Origin: Caryophanales bacterium UBA3620
Lineage (GTDB): Bacteria > Bacillota_I > Bacilli_A > RF39 > UBA660
Length of the DNA stretch: 17,372 nt
Direction of reading: 5' to 3'
NCBI GenBank assembly: GCA_002375205.1
Contig: DFLL01000037.1
Span: 1 to 17,372, forward strand
In this document: piece by piece, positions 1 to 6,908 of the stretch
Layout: the number at the start of each line of letters is the position of its first letter
Numbering within the stretch: position 1 is the first letter of the stretch
Translations under genes and position numbers: made by a program
Notes under the pieces: generated by a model
The model's database searches: none
The model's input: the letters and a program-made list of their open reading frames with translations, nothing else
Told to the model about the DNA's origin: nothing

Positions 1-55
1 GTCTCACATCATTTACAAATATACATTTTTCTATATATAAAATAATTAAAATAAG

Positions 56-84
56 TTCAAATATATAGTAAAATCTGCTATAAT
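56..84 (+). promoter_or_regulatory. Sigma-A promoter of the rlmN-rpe operon
   Basis: The -35 element is TTCAAA (56-61), followed by a 17-base spacer and a perfect TATAAT (79-84). A TG one base upstream (76-77) makes it an extended -10. The predicted transcript start near 91 leaves a short leader before the AGAGGTG ribosome binding site. No other promoter is seen before the end of rpe. Confidence 0.8.
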
Positions 85-109
85 ATAGATAGAGTTAAGA
101 GGTGCATTA

Positions 110-1123
110 GTGAGAAATATTTATGACTTAACATTAAAAGAATTAGAAGATTACCTTATATCTATTGGAGAAAAATCATTTAGAGCTTCTCAAATATACG
201 ATGGATTATATAAAAAGAGACTTTCTTCTTTTGATGAAATAACTAATATAAGTAAAGAATTAAGACAAAAATTAAATAATACATTTTCTCTATATAAAAT
301 TAAATTATTAATAAAACAGACAGGAGATAATGTTAATAAATACTTATTTGAATTAGAAGATGGTAATAAGATTGAATCAGTATTAATGTTTCATGATTAT
401 GGAATAAGCATATGTGTATCATCACAAGTAGGATGTAATATGGGATGTGCTTTCTGTGAAAGTGGTAGACTAAAGAAGGTAAGAAATTTATTAGCTTATG
501 AAATAGTCGAGCAGATACTTCTAATCGAAGAAGATATAAAGAAAAGAATAACACACGTTGTTGTAATGGGAATAGGAGAGCCTTTTGATAACTATGATAA
601 TGTTCTAAGATTTGTTAGAATAATTAATTGTAATAAAGGAATAGATATTGGTTCAAGACATATTACTATATCAACATGTGGTGTAATACCAGGTATTAAA
701 AAGTTTATGAAAGAAGATGGGCAAGTAAATTTAGCAATAAGCCTACATGCTCCGAGTGATGAACTAAGAAGTGAGATAATGCCCATTAATAAAGCATATC
801 CTTTAAAAGAATTAATGGAAGTCATAAAAGAATATATTTCAATTACTAATAGAAGAGTAACTTTTGAATATATTATGTTAGAGGATGTTAATGATTCGGA
901 AAAAGAAGCTTTAGAGTTAGTTAAATTACTTAGAGGAATAAACTGCTATGTAAATTTAATACCATATAATGAAACAGAAAATATCCAGTTTAAAAGGACA
1001 AAAGAGTGGAAAATTCTTAAGTTTTATGATATACTTAAATCGAATAAAATAAATACAACAATTAGAAAAGAATTTGGAGGCTCAGTAGATGCTGCATGTG
1101 GACAGCTAAGAGCTAATAATTAA
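110..1123 (+). CDS. rlmN: Radical SAM rRNA/tRNA adenine C2-methyltransferase RlmN
   Basis: RlmN-family enzyme, 337 residues, expected to make m2A2503 in 23S rRNA and m2A37 in some tRNAs. The [4Fe-4S] cluster motif CX3CX2C is C109, C113 and C116. C102 lies seven residues upstream of the cluster, as in Escherichia coli RlmN. C330, in DAACGQL near the C-terminus, matches the methyl-carrying cysteine. GIGEP, the SAM-binding motif, is present. The start is GTG at 110, behind AGAGGTG (98-104) with normal spacing. It is first in an operon, with prpC 12 bases downstream, the same order as in B. subtilis. The segment after the cluster reads CESGRLKKVRNL rather than the usual form close to C(A/S)(S/T)xxGGxxRNL, so it may belong to a distinct subfamily. 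Cfr (A2503 C8 methylation) is a less likely alternative given the operon position. Confidence 0.92.
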   Translation: MRNIYDLTLKELEDYLISIGEKSFRASQIYDGLYKKRLSSFDEITNISKELRQKLNNTFSLYKIKLLIKQTGDNVNKYLFELEDGNKIESVLMFHDYGISICVSSQVGCNMGCAFCESGRLKKVRNLLAYEIVEQILLIEEDIKKRITHVVVMGIGEPFDNYDNVLRFVRIINCNKGIDIGSRHITISTCGVIPGIKKFMKEDGQVNLAISLHAPSDELRSEIMPINKAYPLKELMEVIKEYISITNRRVTFEYIMLEDVNDSEKEALELVKLLRGINCYVNLIPYNETENIQFKRTKEWKILKFYDILKSNKINTTIRKEFGGSVDAACGQLRANN

Positions 1124-1135
1124 GGAAGTGAAACA

Positions 1136-1876
1136 ATGCAAACATTTTATATGACAGATGCTGGAAAAGTAAGAACACATAATGAAGATAATGTAACTAT
1201 TATAAGTAATAAAAATAATGAATTCATTCTTGCCGTAGCGGATGGTATGGGCGGACATAAAGCAGGAGAAGTAGCATCAGGTATTGCTATAGACCATCTA
1301 ACCGAAAGCTTTGAAGCCAAAGAATCACTTGGTAAAAAAGAGGATGCTATCGACTGGCTAAGAATTATTGTTAAAGAAATAAATGATAAAATATTTGCTT
1401 ATACAGCATCTCATCCTGAAAGTAAAGGAATGGGTACTACTTTAGTAATTGCGGTAAAAACAGATGACTACATACTATATGGAAATATTGGTGATTCTTC
1501 AGGATATGCAATAAAGAATGAAAAATTACATAAAATAACTAAAGATCATACATTAGTAAATTTACTAGTATCAACTGGAGAATTAACGCCTGAACAAGCC
1601 AAATTTCATCCAAGAAAGAACTTATTAACCAGAGCTTTAGGAGCAAATGATCCAATTGAAATAGATGTCTTTGATGTCGACAATACTGTTGATGGATTAT
1701 TCCTATGTAGTGATGGTCTTACTAATATGGTAACTGATGAACAAATAGAAAAAGTATTAAATAGTAAATCTTCAATTGAAGAACAAGTAGATAAATTAAT
1801 CAAAAAGAGTAATATGCGTGGTGGCACAGATAATATATCAATAGCTTATCTAAGAAAAGAAAGTGGTGATCTATAA
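1136..1876 (+). CDS. prpC: PP2C-type serine/threonine protein phosphatase PrpC (Stp)
   Basis: Metal-dependent PPM/PP2C phosphatase, 246 residues, the usual length for the bacterial single-domain form. It reverses phosphorylation by the PASTA kinase encoded next. Motifs in order are RTHNEDN (E17, D18), VADGMGGHKAGE (D36, G37), GMGTTL (98-103), SDGL with D193, and GGTDNIS with D232. D18, D36, D193 and D232 are the expected Mn/Mg ligands. The normally conserved GDSR reads GDSS at 119-122, followed by GY, a small departure from the family. The ATG is preceded by AAGGAAGTG. The stop TAA and the prkC ATG overlap by one base (TAATG), which indicates translational coupling of phosphatase and kinase. 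Confidence 0.95.
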   Translation: MQTFYMTDAGKVRTHNEDNVTIISNKNNEFILAVADGMGGHKAGEVASGIAIDHLTESFEAKESLGKKEDAIDWLRIIVKEINDKIFAYTASHPESKGMGTTLVIAVKTDDYILYGNIGDSSGYAIKNEKLHKITKDHTLVNLLVSTGELTPEQAKFHPRKNLLTRALGANDPIEIDVFDVDNTVDGLFLCSDGLTNMVTDEQIEKVLNSKSSIEEQVDKLIKKSNMRGGTDNISIAYLRKESGDL

Positions 1877-3663
1877 TGCTATCTAGGGGTCAAAAAGTTA
1901 ATGAAAGATATGAAATTATTAAAACCATTGGTGAAGGTGGTATGGCTAATGTATACTTAGCAAATGATACAATATTAGATCGAAAAGTAGCAATTAAAGT
2001 TTTAAGGGGAGATCTTTCTAACGATGAAAAATTTATTCGTCGTTTTAAAAGAGAAGCCTTATCAGTATCCAATCTTTCTCATCCCAATATTGTAGAAGTA
2101 TATGATGTTGGAGAAGAAGAAGGAAACTATTACATTGTAATGGAATATATTGAAGGAAAAACATTAAAACAATTACTTCAAAAAAGAGGAGCCCTTACTT
2201 TAACTGAAGTAATTGATATTATGAGTCAATTAACAGATGGCTTATCACACGCTCATGAAGCATATATTATACATAGAGATATTAAACCACAAAATATAAT
2301 GATTGAGGATAATGGATTAGTAAAAATAACAGACTTTGGAATAGCAATGGCTCTAAATTCAACACAGCTTACTCAGACTAATTCTGTTATGGGATCAGTT
2401 CATTATTTACCGCCAGAACAAGCAAATGGTAAAGGATCCACTGTTAAAAGTGATATCTATTCATTAGGAATATTAATGTATGAATTACTTACTGGTTCTG
2501 TTCCATTTAAAGGAGATAATGCTGTCGAAATAGCTTTGAAACACATGAAAGAAAAACTACCTAGTATAAGAAAGCAAAATCCGACAATACCTCAGTCAAT
2601 AGAAAATATCGTATTAAAAGCAACAGCAAAGAATCCTAAAAATAGATATGATACTGTAAAAGATATGTATAACGATTTGCAGACTGCTATGGATAGAACT
2701 AATGAAAAAAGATTAGTATATGAGTATCCAGAAAATGATTTAGAAGAAACAAAAGTAGTCCCTGTTATAACTAAAGAAGTAAAAAAATCAATGGTTGATA
2801 AACCAAGTGATATAGAAGATAAAGATTCTTCATTATTAAAAGAAAAAAGTGATAAAAATAAACTTCCAATAATACTAGCGGTTGTTCTTTTAGTAGTACT
2901 AATAGCTCTAGCAGGAATTTACCTTCTAATCTCAAATAGAAATGTTAAAGAAGTAAAAGTACCCAATGTAATTGGATTAACTACTGAAGAAGCTATAGAA
3001 AAAATAAAAAAAGTAGGACTTGAATATACAACAAAATCAGAAGAAAATGCTGATGTTGAAGAAGGCTATGTTATAAAAACAGAACCAAAATCAGGATCTA
3101 CTAAAACTAAGGGAAGTACTATAACAATAATAGAATCATCTGGTAAAGAGTATTTATTACTTGAAGACTATTCAGGAAAAAATTATTATGAGATTAAAGG
3201 TTTACTTGAAGCAAAAGGAATCAAAGTAGAAATGAAGACCAAATCGGTAGAAAATGCATTAGAATATAAAGATAAAGAAGACTTAATCATAGCTCAAGAA
3301 CCAGAATTTAATTCTGATGAAGAGACAAAGCTATTTAAAGGAGATAATGTTGTTCTATATATACCAGAAGTAGATGTTTATCCTGATATGGTAGCGGAGA
3401 AATGGACTATTGATAAAGTTATAGAATTTGCCGATAAATATCATTTAACAATCGATAAATCATATAAAGAAACTGAAGATGAAGAAGAAGGAACTATTTT
3501 AAAACAAAGTAGAGAACCTGGAGATCCTATCTATAATGGTTATACCTTAAAGGTAACAATTGCTAAGAAACCTGAAGAAAAAGAACCAGTAGATGACCTT
3601 ATTCCTTCAGATGAACTTAGTAAAGAAACAGATAAAGAAAAAGACAAAAAAACAACTGAGTAA
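1876..3663 (+). CDS. prkC: PASTA-domain serine/threonine protein kinase PrkC
   Basis: Membrane Hanks-type kinase, 595 residues. In Bacillota these kinases sense cell-wall fragments or lipid II through PASTA domains and control wall growth, translation and, in Bacillus, spore germination. The kinase domain spans about 11-275, with glycine loop GEGGMANVY (19-27), VAIK with K41, HRDIKPQN with catalytic D135, DFG at 153-155 and a Thr/Ser-rich activation loop (160-175). A single membrane helix at about 330-352 separates the cytoplasmic kinase from three extracellular PASTA-like repeats (about 358-423, 424-497 and 498-565). The second and third repeats are divergent. The tail (566-595) is highly charged and rich in Lys, Glu and Asp. 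The start overlaps the prpC stop. RsgA, 11 bases downstream, is co-encoded and is a PrkC substrate in some relatives. Confidence 0.95.
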   Translation: MLSRGQKVNERYEIIKTIGEGGMANVYLANDTILDRKVAIKVLRGDLSNDEKFIRRFKREALSVSNLSHPNIVEVYDVGEEEGNYYIVMEYIEGKTLKQLLQKRGALTLTEVIDIMSQLTDGLSHAHEAYIIHRDIKPQNIMIEDNGLVKITDFGIAMALNSTQLTQTNSVMGSVHYLPPEQANGKGSTVKSDIYSLGILMYELLTGSVPFKGDNAVEIALKHMKEKLPSIRKQNPTIPQSIENIVLKATAKNPKNRYDTVKDMYNDLQTAMDRTNEKRLVYEYPENDLEETKVVPVITKEVKKSMVDKPSDIEDKDSSLLKEKSDKNKLPIILAVVLLVVLIALAGIYLLISNRNVKEVKVPNVIGLTTEEAIEKIKKVGLEYTTKSEENADVEEGYVIKTEPKSGSTKTKGSTITIIESSGKEYLLLEDYSGKNYYEIKGLLEAKGIKVEMKTKSVENALEYKDKEDLIIAQEPEFNSDEETKLFKGDNVVLYIPEVDVYPDMVAEKWTIDKVIEFADKYHLTIDKSYKETEDEEEGTILKQSREPGDPIYNGYTLKVTIAKKPEEKEPVDDLIPSDELSKETDKEKDKKTTE

Positions 3664-3674
3664 AAGGAGCATTA

Positions 3675-4508
3675 ATGGAAGGCATAATAATAAAAAATGA
3701 AAGTAATAACTATACAGTACGAACAAGTAAAGGAATCAATATATGTAAGCCAAGAGGGAAATTTCGTTTAGACAAAATAACTCCTTTAGTCGGAGATGAT
3801 GTTATAATAGATGAAGATAATAATTATATATTAGATATCAAGCCAAGAAAAAACTCTCTTATAAGACCTCAGATAGCCAATGTCGATATAGCACTTATAG
3901 TAACTTCAGTAAAGGAGCCAAACTTTGATTGCAATTTATTAGATAAATTGCTTACAATAATATCTTATAACAATATAGAACCAGTAATTTGTTTAACAAA
4001 ATTAGATCTATTAAATAACATTGAAAGAAAAGAAATAGATAAAATAATGGATTATTATCAAAAAATTGGATATATTGTTACAAATAATGAAAGAATTAAA
4101 GAGATAAAGAAAATAATTAAAAATAAAGTAATTGTTTTTGCAGGTCAGTCAGGATCAGGTAAATCATCTCTATTAAATAAGCTAGATAAAAACCTATCTC
4201 TTGAAACAAATGAAATATCAAAAGCTTTAGGAAGAGGAAAACATACAACAAGGTGCACAACATTATACGATATCGATGGAGCCCTAGTCGCAGATACCCC
4301 AGGCTTTTCATCCGTAGATTTTCTGGGTATGACTAAAGAAGATATAAGAGATAATATGAAAGAAATGTTTGATAACCTAGATAGTTGTAAGTATAGAGAT
4401 TGTATGCATATAAAAGAAGATGATTGTAGAGTCAAAAAACTCCTTAGTGAAGGTAAAATATTACTATCTAGATATGAAAACTATAAAAAATTTATCGGAG
4501 GTAAATAA
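3675..4508 (+). CDS. rsgA: Ribosome small-subunit-dependent GTPase RsgA (YloQ/CpgA)
   Basis: Circularly permuted GTPase of 277 residues that checks 30S subunit maturation. An N-terminal OB-like domain (1-65) precedes the permuted G domain. G4 is TKLD (108-111), G1 is GQSGSGKSS (157-165), the G2 threonines are in GRGKHTT (186-192) and G3 is DTPG (207-210). A C-terminal zinc site is formed by C238, C243, H245 and C251, the usual RsgA CX4CXHX5C pattern. The ATG at 3675 follows AAAGGAGC with suitable spacing, 11 bases after prkC. It sits in the conserved prkC-rsgA-rpe order, and rpe begins one base after its stop. All expected motifs are present. Confidence 0.96.
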   Translation: MEGIIIKNESNNYTVRTSKGINICKPRGKFRLDKITPLVGDDVIIDEDNNYILDIKPRKNSLIRPQIANVDIALIVTSVKEPNFDCNLLDKLLTIISYNNIEPVICLTKLDLLNNIERKEIDKIMDYYQKIGYIVTNNERIKEIKKIIKNKVIVFAGQSGSGKSSLLNKLDKNLSLETNEISKALGRGKHTTRCTTLYDIDGALVADTPGFSSVDFLGMTKEDIRDNMKEMFDNLDSCKYRDCMHIKEDDCRVKKLLSEGKILLSRYENYKKFIGGK

Positions 4509-4509
4509 T

Positions 4510-5136
4510 ATGAAATTATCAGTATCATTATTAAACGCAGAAGACAAAAATAAAACAACTAAAAAAATAAATAATACTGAAATAGATTACTTTCATATTG
4601 ACGTAATGGACGGTAAATTTGTCTCACAATTATCTTTTCCATTAAAAGAAATACAAGAAATATCTAATGTCAGTAAAAAACCTCTAGATATCCATTTAAT
4701 GGTTGAAGACCCATCTCTTATAATTGAAGATTTAAAAGAACTCTCAAATATTAATAATATTACAATTCATATAGAAATAGATAAAGATATTAATAAGATG
4801 CTATCAAAAATAAAAGAATGTGGCGTAAAAAGAGGATTAGCTATTAAACCAAATACTGATATAAACCTATTAAAACCATATTTAGATAATATTGATATAA
4901 TTTTAATTATGACCGTTGAACCTGGTTATGGGGGTCAACCATTTATTGAATCAAGTGTAGAACGAATAAAAAAGATAAAAGAATTAATAGAAGACTATAA
5001 TATTCTACTTGAAGTAGATGGTGGTATAAATGATAAAACCATAAAAAAAATATCTCTTTCCGACATAGCAGTAGTGGGCTCCTATATAACTACTAGTGAT
5101 AATATGGAAGAAAGAATTAATAATTTATTAGTATAA
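4510..5136 (+). CDS. rpe: Ribulose-phosphate 3-epimerase
   Basis: TIM-barrel epimerase interconverting ribulose 5-phosphate and xylulose 5-phosphate in the non-oxidative pentose phosphate pathway. I place the start at ATG 4510 (208 residues) because GGAGGT (4497-4502) lies seven bases upstream and family homology begins there (MKLSVSLLNA). An in-frame start 90 bases further upstream lies inside rsgA and has no ribosome binding site. Metal and catalytic residues are H29 and D31 in FHIDVMDG, H62 in IHLM, and D170 in EVDGGIN. The phosphate loop VEPGYGGQ is at 136-143. Last gene of the operon, followed by a hairpin. In B. subtilis thiN and spoVM come next; neither is recognisable here. Confidence 0.94.
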   Translation: MKLSVSLLNAEDKNKTTKKINNTEIDYFHIDVMDGKFVSQLSFPLKEIQEISNVSKKPLDIHLMVEDPSLIIEDLKELSNINNITIHIEIDKDINKMLSKIKECGVKRGLAIKPNTDINLLKPYLDNIDIILIMTVEPGYGGQPFIESSVERIKKIKELIEDYNILLEVDGGINDKTIKKISLSDIAVVGSYITTSDNMEERINNLLV

Positions 5137-5139
5137 ATA

Positions 5140-5181
5140 AAAACTCCTATTAAATAATAATATTGAAAGGAGTTTTCTTTT
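5140..5181 (+). terminator. Hairpin after rpe, overlapping the next ribosome binding site
   Basis: A perfect 9-bp stem, AAAACTCCT (5140-5148) with AGGAGTTTT (5168-5176), encloses a 19-base AT-only loop apart from one G. A broken T-run (TTTTCTTTT) follows. It can act as an intrinsic terminator for the rpe operon. The right arm contains the GGAG (5169-5172) that would serve as ribosome binding site for the ORF starting at 5182, so the same structure could hide that site. Confidence 0.6.
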
Positions 5182-5295
5182 ATGAATAATAATATTAATA
5201 AAGAAATAATTGAAGAAGAATATATGTTAGGGAAAGAATATTATAATAAAATATTAGATAGTGCTAAAAAAGAAAAAGAAAACAAATATAAATAA
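5182..5295 (+). CDS. Possible small charged protein (37 residues)
   Basis: Short ORF with ATG at 5182 and TAA at 5293-5295, preceded by AAAGGAG (5166-5172) nine bases upstream. The product starts MNNNINKEIIEEEYMLGKEY and is very rich in Lys, Glu, Asn and Tyr, with no signal peptide or membrane segment. A single amphipathic helix is plausible. B. subtilis has spoVM (26 residues) at this position between the rpe region and rpmB, but this product has neither its length nor its hydrophobic amphipathic sequence, so I do not call it SpoVM. The ribosome binding site lies in the arm of the hairpin at 5140-5176, so translation may be low or conditional. The strength of that site is the main support; function unknown. 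Confidence 0.45.
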   Translation: MNNNINKEIIEEEYMLGKEYYNKILDSAKKEKENKYK

Positions 5296-5321
5296 AAAAA
5301 GACAGATACAATATCTATCTT
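5293..5321 (-). terminator. Intrinsic terminator of rpmB
   Basis: Read on the minus strand, a 10-bp stem (AAGATAGATA with TATCTGTCTT, one G-U pair) closes a three-base TTG loop and is followed by seven T. In plus coordinates the arms are 5312-5321 and 5299-5308. The rpmB stop codon (5320-5322) overlaps the stem base. On the plus strand there is no T-run after it. Confidence 0.85.
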
Positions 5322-5499
5322 AAGCAGCTTTCTTACTATTCTTTTTAAAAGTTCTAGCTTCTCTAACACTAGTCTTAATCTTATTACCAAATTCATCAAC
5401 AATAGTAGTAAAATTAACTTTTTGTTTGCTTTTAGTTATTTTTAAACAATTAGGTCTATTATTAACAGATCTAGTTTTTTTAGTTGTTACTTTCTTCAT
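5320..5499 (-). CDS. rpmB: 50S ribosomal protein bL28
   Basis: A 59-residue ORF on the minus strand: ATG at 5499, AGGAGG-type ribosome binding site at about 5507-5513 and TAA at 5320-5322. The product is strongly basic. It keeps the bL28 layout: KKTRSVNNR near the N-terminus (family form close to GKKTRxGNNRSH), then QKV (26-28), and IVDEFGNKIKTSVREARTFKK matching the family V-DGKxKKVxVSARALKSG stretch. Its position on the opposite strand after the rsgA-rpe block is the same as rpmB in B. subtilis. The N-terminus lacks the paired CxxTG of zinc-binding forms, so this is a Cys-poor version, with C18 the only cysteine. It has its own promoter and terminator. Homology is modest by eye but synteny, size and charge support it. 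Confidence 0.8.
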   Translation of the reverse strand: MKKVTTKKTRSVNNRPNCLKITKSKQKVNFTTIVDEFGNKIKTSVREARTFKKNSKKAA

Positions 5500-5528
5500 T
5501 ATTATTCCTCCTCATCAGTTCGATATTA

Positions 5529-5557
5529 ACTTTATCATAAAAATGGTATTTAGTCAA
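5529..5557 (-). promoter_or_regulatory. Sigma-A promoter of rpmB
   Basis: On the minus strand, TTGACT (plus 5552-5557), a 17-base spacer and TAAAGT (plus 5529-5534), with a TG giving an extended -10. It lies between the sigK-like stop and the rpmB ribosome binding site and would give a leader of about 20 bases. This makes rpmB transcription independent of the upstream sigma factor gene. Confidence 0.65.
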
Positions 5558-5564
5558 TAATTAT

Positions 5565-6284
5565 TTAATTATTTCTATGTTTTTCCCTATCTTCGTTATC
5601 TTTTTTAATAAATTCTCTAAGTATTTTAGTAATAGCTCTTTTCTCTATTCGGGAAACATAGCTCCTAGAAATACCAAGCTTTTTAGATATTTCTTTTTGT
5701 GTTACTTCATCATTACCATCAAGACCATATCTTTTTTTGATAATATCTCTTTCTCTTGGTGTAAGAATATTTAAGTATTTTCTCAGTAGTTTAATATTAT
5801 CTTGTTTATCTATTTCATCAGCATAATCCGGGTCATCTGTTTTAAGAACATCAAGGATTGTTATCTCATTACCTTCTTTATCAAAACTAATACCATCAAA
5901 TAAACTAACATTTTTAGAATTCTTTTTATCTGCTCTAAAATGCATAAGTATTTCATTTTCGGCACATTTAGCTATATAAGTAGTAAGCCTAACATTCTTA
6001 TTAGGAGAAAAACTATCTATCCCTTTAATTAAACCAACAGTACCAATACCGATTAAATCATCGGTATCATTAGTACTAGATTCAAACTTTTTTACAATAT
6101 GAGCTACTAATCTTAAGTTATGTTCAATAAGCTTACTTCTGGCGGTTTTATCTCCTTTTAGCATTTTATCAATATATAATTCTTCTTCCTCTTTAGAAAG
6201 CGGTTCAGGAAAAGCATTATTAGAATAAGAACCGGAAAAGAAAGAAAAATTACTTATAAGAAAATTAATTAAATTAATTAACAT
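5565..6284 (-). CDS. sigK: SigK-type RNA polymerase sigma factor with a pro-sequence
   Basis: Sigma-70 family protein of the sporulation SigE/SigK group, 239 residues from ATG 6284. The start follows AGGAGG (plus 6293-6298) by eight bases; a TTG one codon upstream is less well spaced. Residues 1-19 are hydrophobic (MLINLINFLISNFSFFSGS) and run straight into YSNNAFPEPLS, which closely matches B. subtilis SigK at and after its processing site (YVKNNAFPQPLS). Region 2 (about 45-118) contains LIEHNLRLVAHIVKKFE and AENEILMHFRA. Region 4 (about 165-222) ends in the helix-turn-helix KKLGISRSYVSRIEKRA. In Bacillus, SigK drives late mother-cell gene expression after SpoIVFB removes the pro-sequence. 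The gene is intact, with no skin-type interruption. No clear sigma-A promoter was found upstream. SigE is the main alternative; the N-terminus favours SigK. Confidence 0.88.
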   Translation of the reverse strand: MLINLINFLISNFSFFSGSYSNNAFPEPLSKEEEELYIDKMLKGDKTARSKLIEHNLRLVAHIVKKFESSTNDTDDLIGIGTVGLIKGIDSFSPNKNVRLTTYIAKCAENEILMHFRADKKNSKNVSLFDGISFDKEGNEITILDVLKTDDPDYADEIDKQDNIKLLRKYLNILTPRERDIIKKRYGLDGNDEVTQKEISKKLGISRSYVSRIEKRAITKILREFIKKDNEDREKHRNN

Positions 6285-6341
6285 CAAATAAACCTCCTAA
6301 TAAAGATTATGCAAAAAATGTCTTATAAAGATATAAAAAAC

Positions 6342-6370
6342 TTCAAAATAGAAAAAAAGTATAGTATAAT
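6342..6370 (+). promoter_or_regulatory. Sigma-A promoter of yqeG-yqeH
   Basis: TTCAAA (6342-6347), a 17-base spacer and TATAAT (6365-6370), the same element pair as before rlmN. The -10 ends only three bases before AAAGGAGG, so a start point seven bases downstream falls inside the ribosome binding site. Either the leader is extremely short or transcription starts elsewhere. Confidence 0.6.
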
Positions 6371-6386
6371 TAAAAGGAGGTGGAAA

Positions 6387-6908
6387 ATGAATTACTTTTA
6401 TCCTGATATATATTCTCAAAGTATTTATACAATTAATTACGATAAATTAATTGATAAAGGAATTAAATGTCTACTATTTGATTTAGATAATACATGTATA
6501 CCATATACAGATAACAAACCAACAAAGAAATTAAAAGAACATTTTGATAAACTTAAAGATTTAGGATTTAAAGTAATTATTTTTTCCAATTCTTCTAAGG
6601 AAAGATTAGAACCATTTAAAAACTACTTAAATGTTGATTGCTGTGCTAAAGCGGGAAAACCAAGAAAAAGAAAGTTTTTAAAAGTATTAAAATTATATAA
6701 TTTGACTTTACCTGATGTAGCCATAGTAGGAGATCAATTAGTAACAGATATTTATGGTGGAAATAAAGTTGGAATAACTACTATTCTAGTAAATCCAATA
6801 TCAAAAAAAGATATGCCCTTTACTAAAATACATCGCTTTATTGAAAAAATTGAAATAAAAAAGATGACAAAACAAGGAATCTTTAAAGTAGGAGAGTACT
6901 ATGATTAG
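6387..6908 (+). CDS. yqeG: YqeG family HAD IIIA-type phosphatase
   Basis: HAD-superfamily phosphatase, 173 residues, the normal YqeG size. Motif I is FDLDNT (nucleophile D32, acid/base D34), motif II is SNSS (67-70), motif III lysine is K91 in GKPRKRKF, and motif IV is GDQLVTD (D116, D121). The start is ATG 6387, six bases after AAGGAGG (6374-6380). An in-frame ATG at 6309 would add 26 Lys-rich residues without family similarity and would begin upstream of the promoter, so I rejected it. The gene overlaps yqeH by eight bases, the usual YqeG-YqeH pairing. YqeG's substrate is not established; related phosphatidylglycerophosphate phosphatases exist, so a lipid phosphate role is possible. Confidence 0.92.
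   Translation: MNYFYPDIYSQSIYTINYDKLIDKGIKCLLFDLDNTCIPYTDNKPTKKLKEHFDKLKDLGFKVIIFSNSSKERLEPFKNYLNVDCCAKAGKPRKRKFLKVLKLYNLTLPDVAIVGDQLVTDIYGGNKVGITTILVNPISKKDMPFTKIHRFIEKIEIKKMTKQGIFKVGEYYD

Noticed and set aside
4117..4435. Minus-strand ORFs inside rsgA
   Set aside because: They lie entirely within a gene with all catalytic motifs, have no family similarity or ribosome binding site, and look like antisense shadows.
4420..4509. N-terminal extension of rpe within rsgA
   Set aside because: No ribosome binding site, no family similarity, and full overlap with rsgA; GGAGGT sits before ATG 4510.
5182..5295. SpoVM at its usual position before rpmB
   Set aside because: The 37-residue product is soluble and highly charged; SpoVM is 26 residues, amphipathic and hydrophobic with a Pro-Lys kink.
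6304..6311. SigE-type -10 (CATAATCT) on the minus strand before the SigK-like gene
   Set aside because: Its start point would fall inside the ribosome binding site and no matching -35 at proper spacing was found.
6309..6386. N-terminal extension of yqeG from ATG 6309
   Set aside because: It would begin upstream of the promoter, lacks a ribosome binding site and adds Lys-rich residues unlike the family; AAGGAGG sits before ATG 6387.
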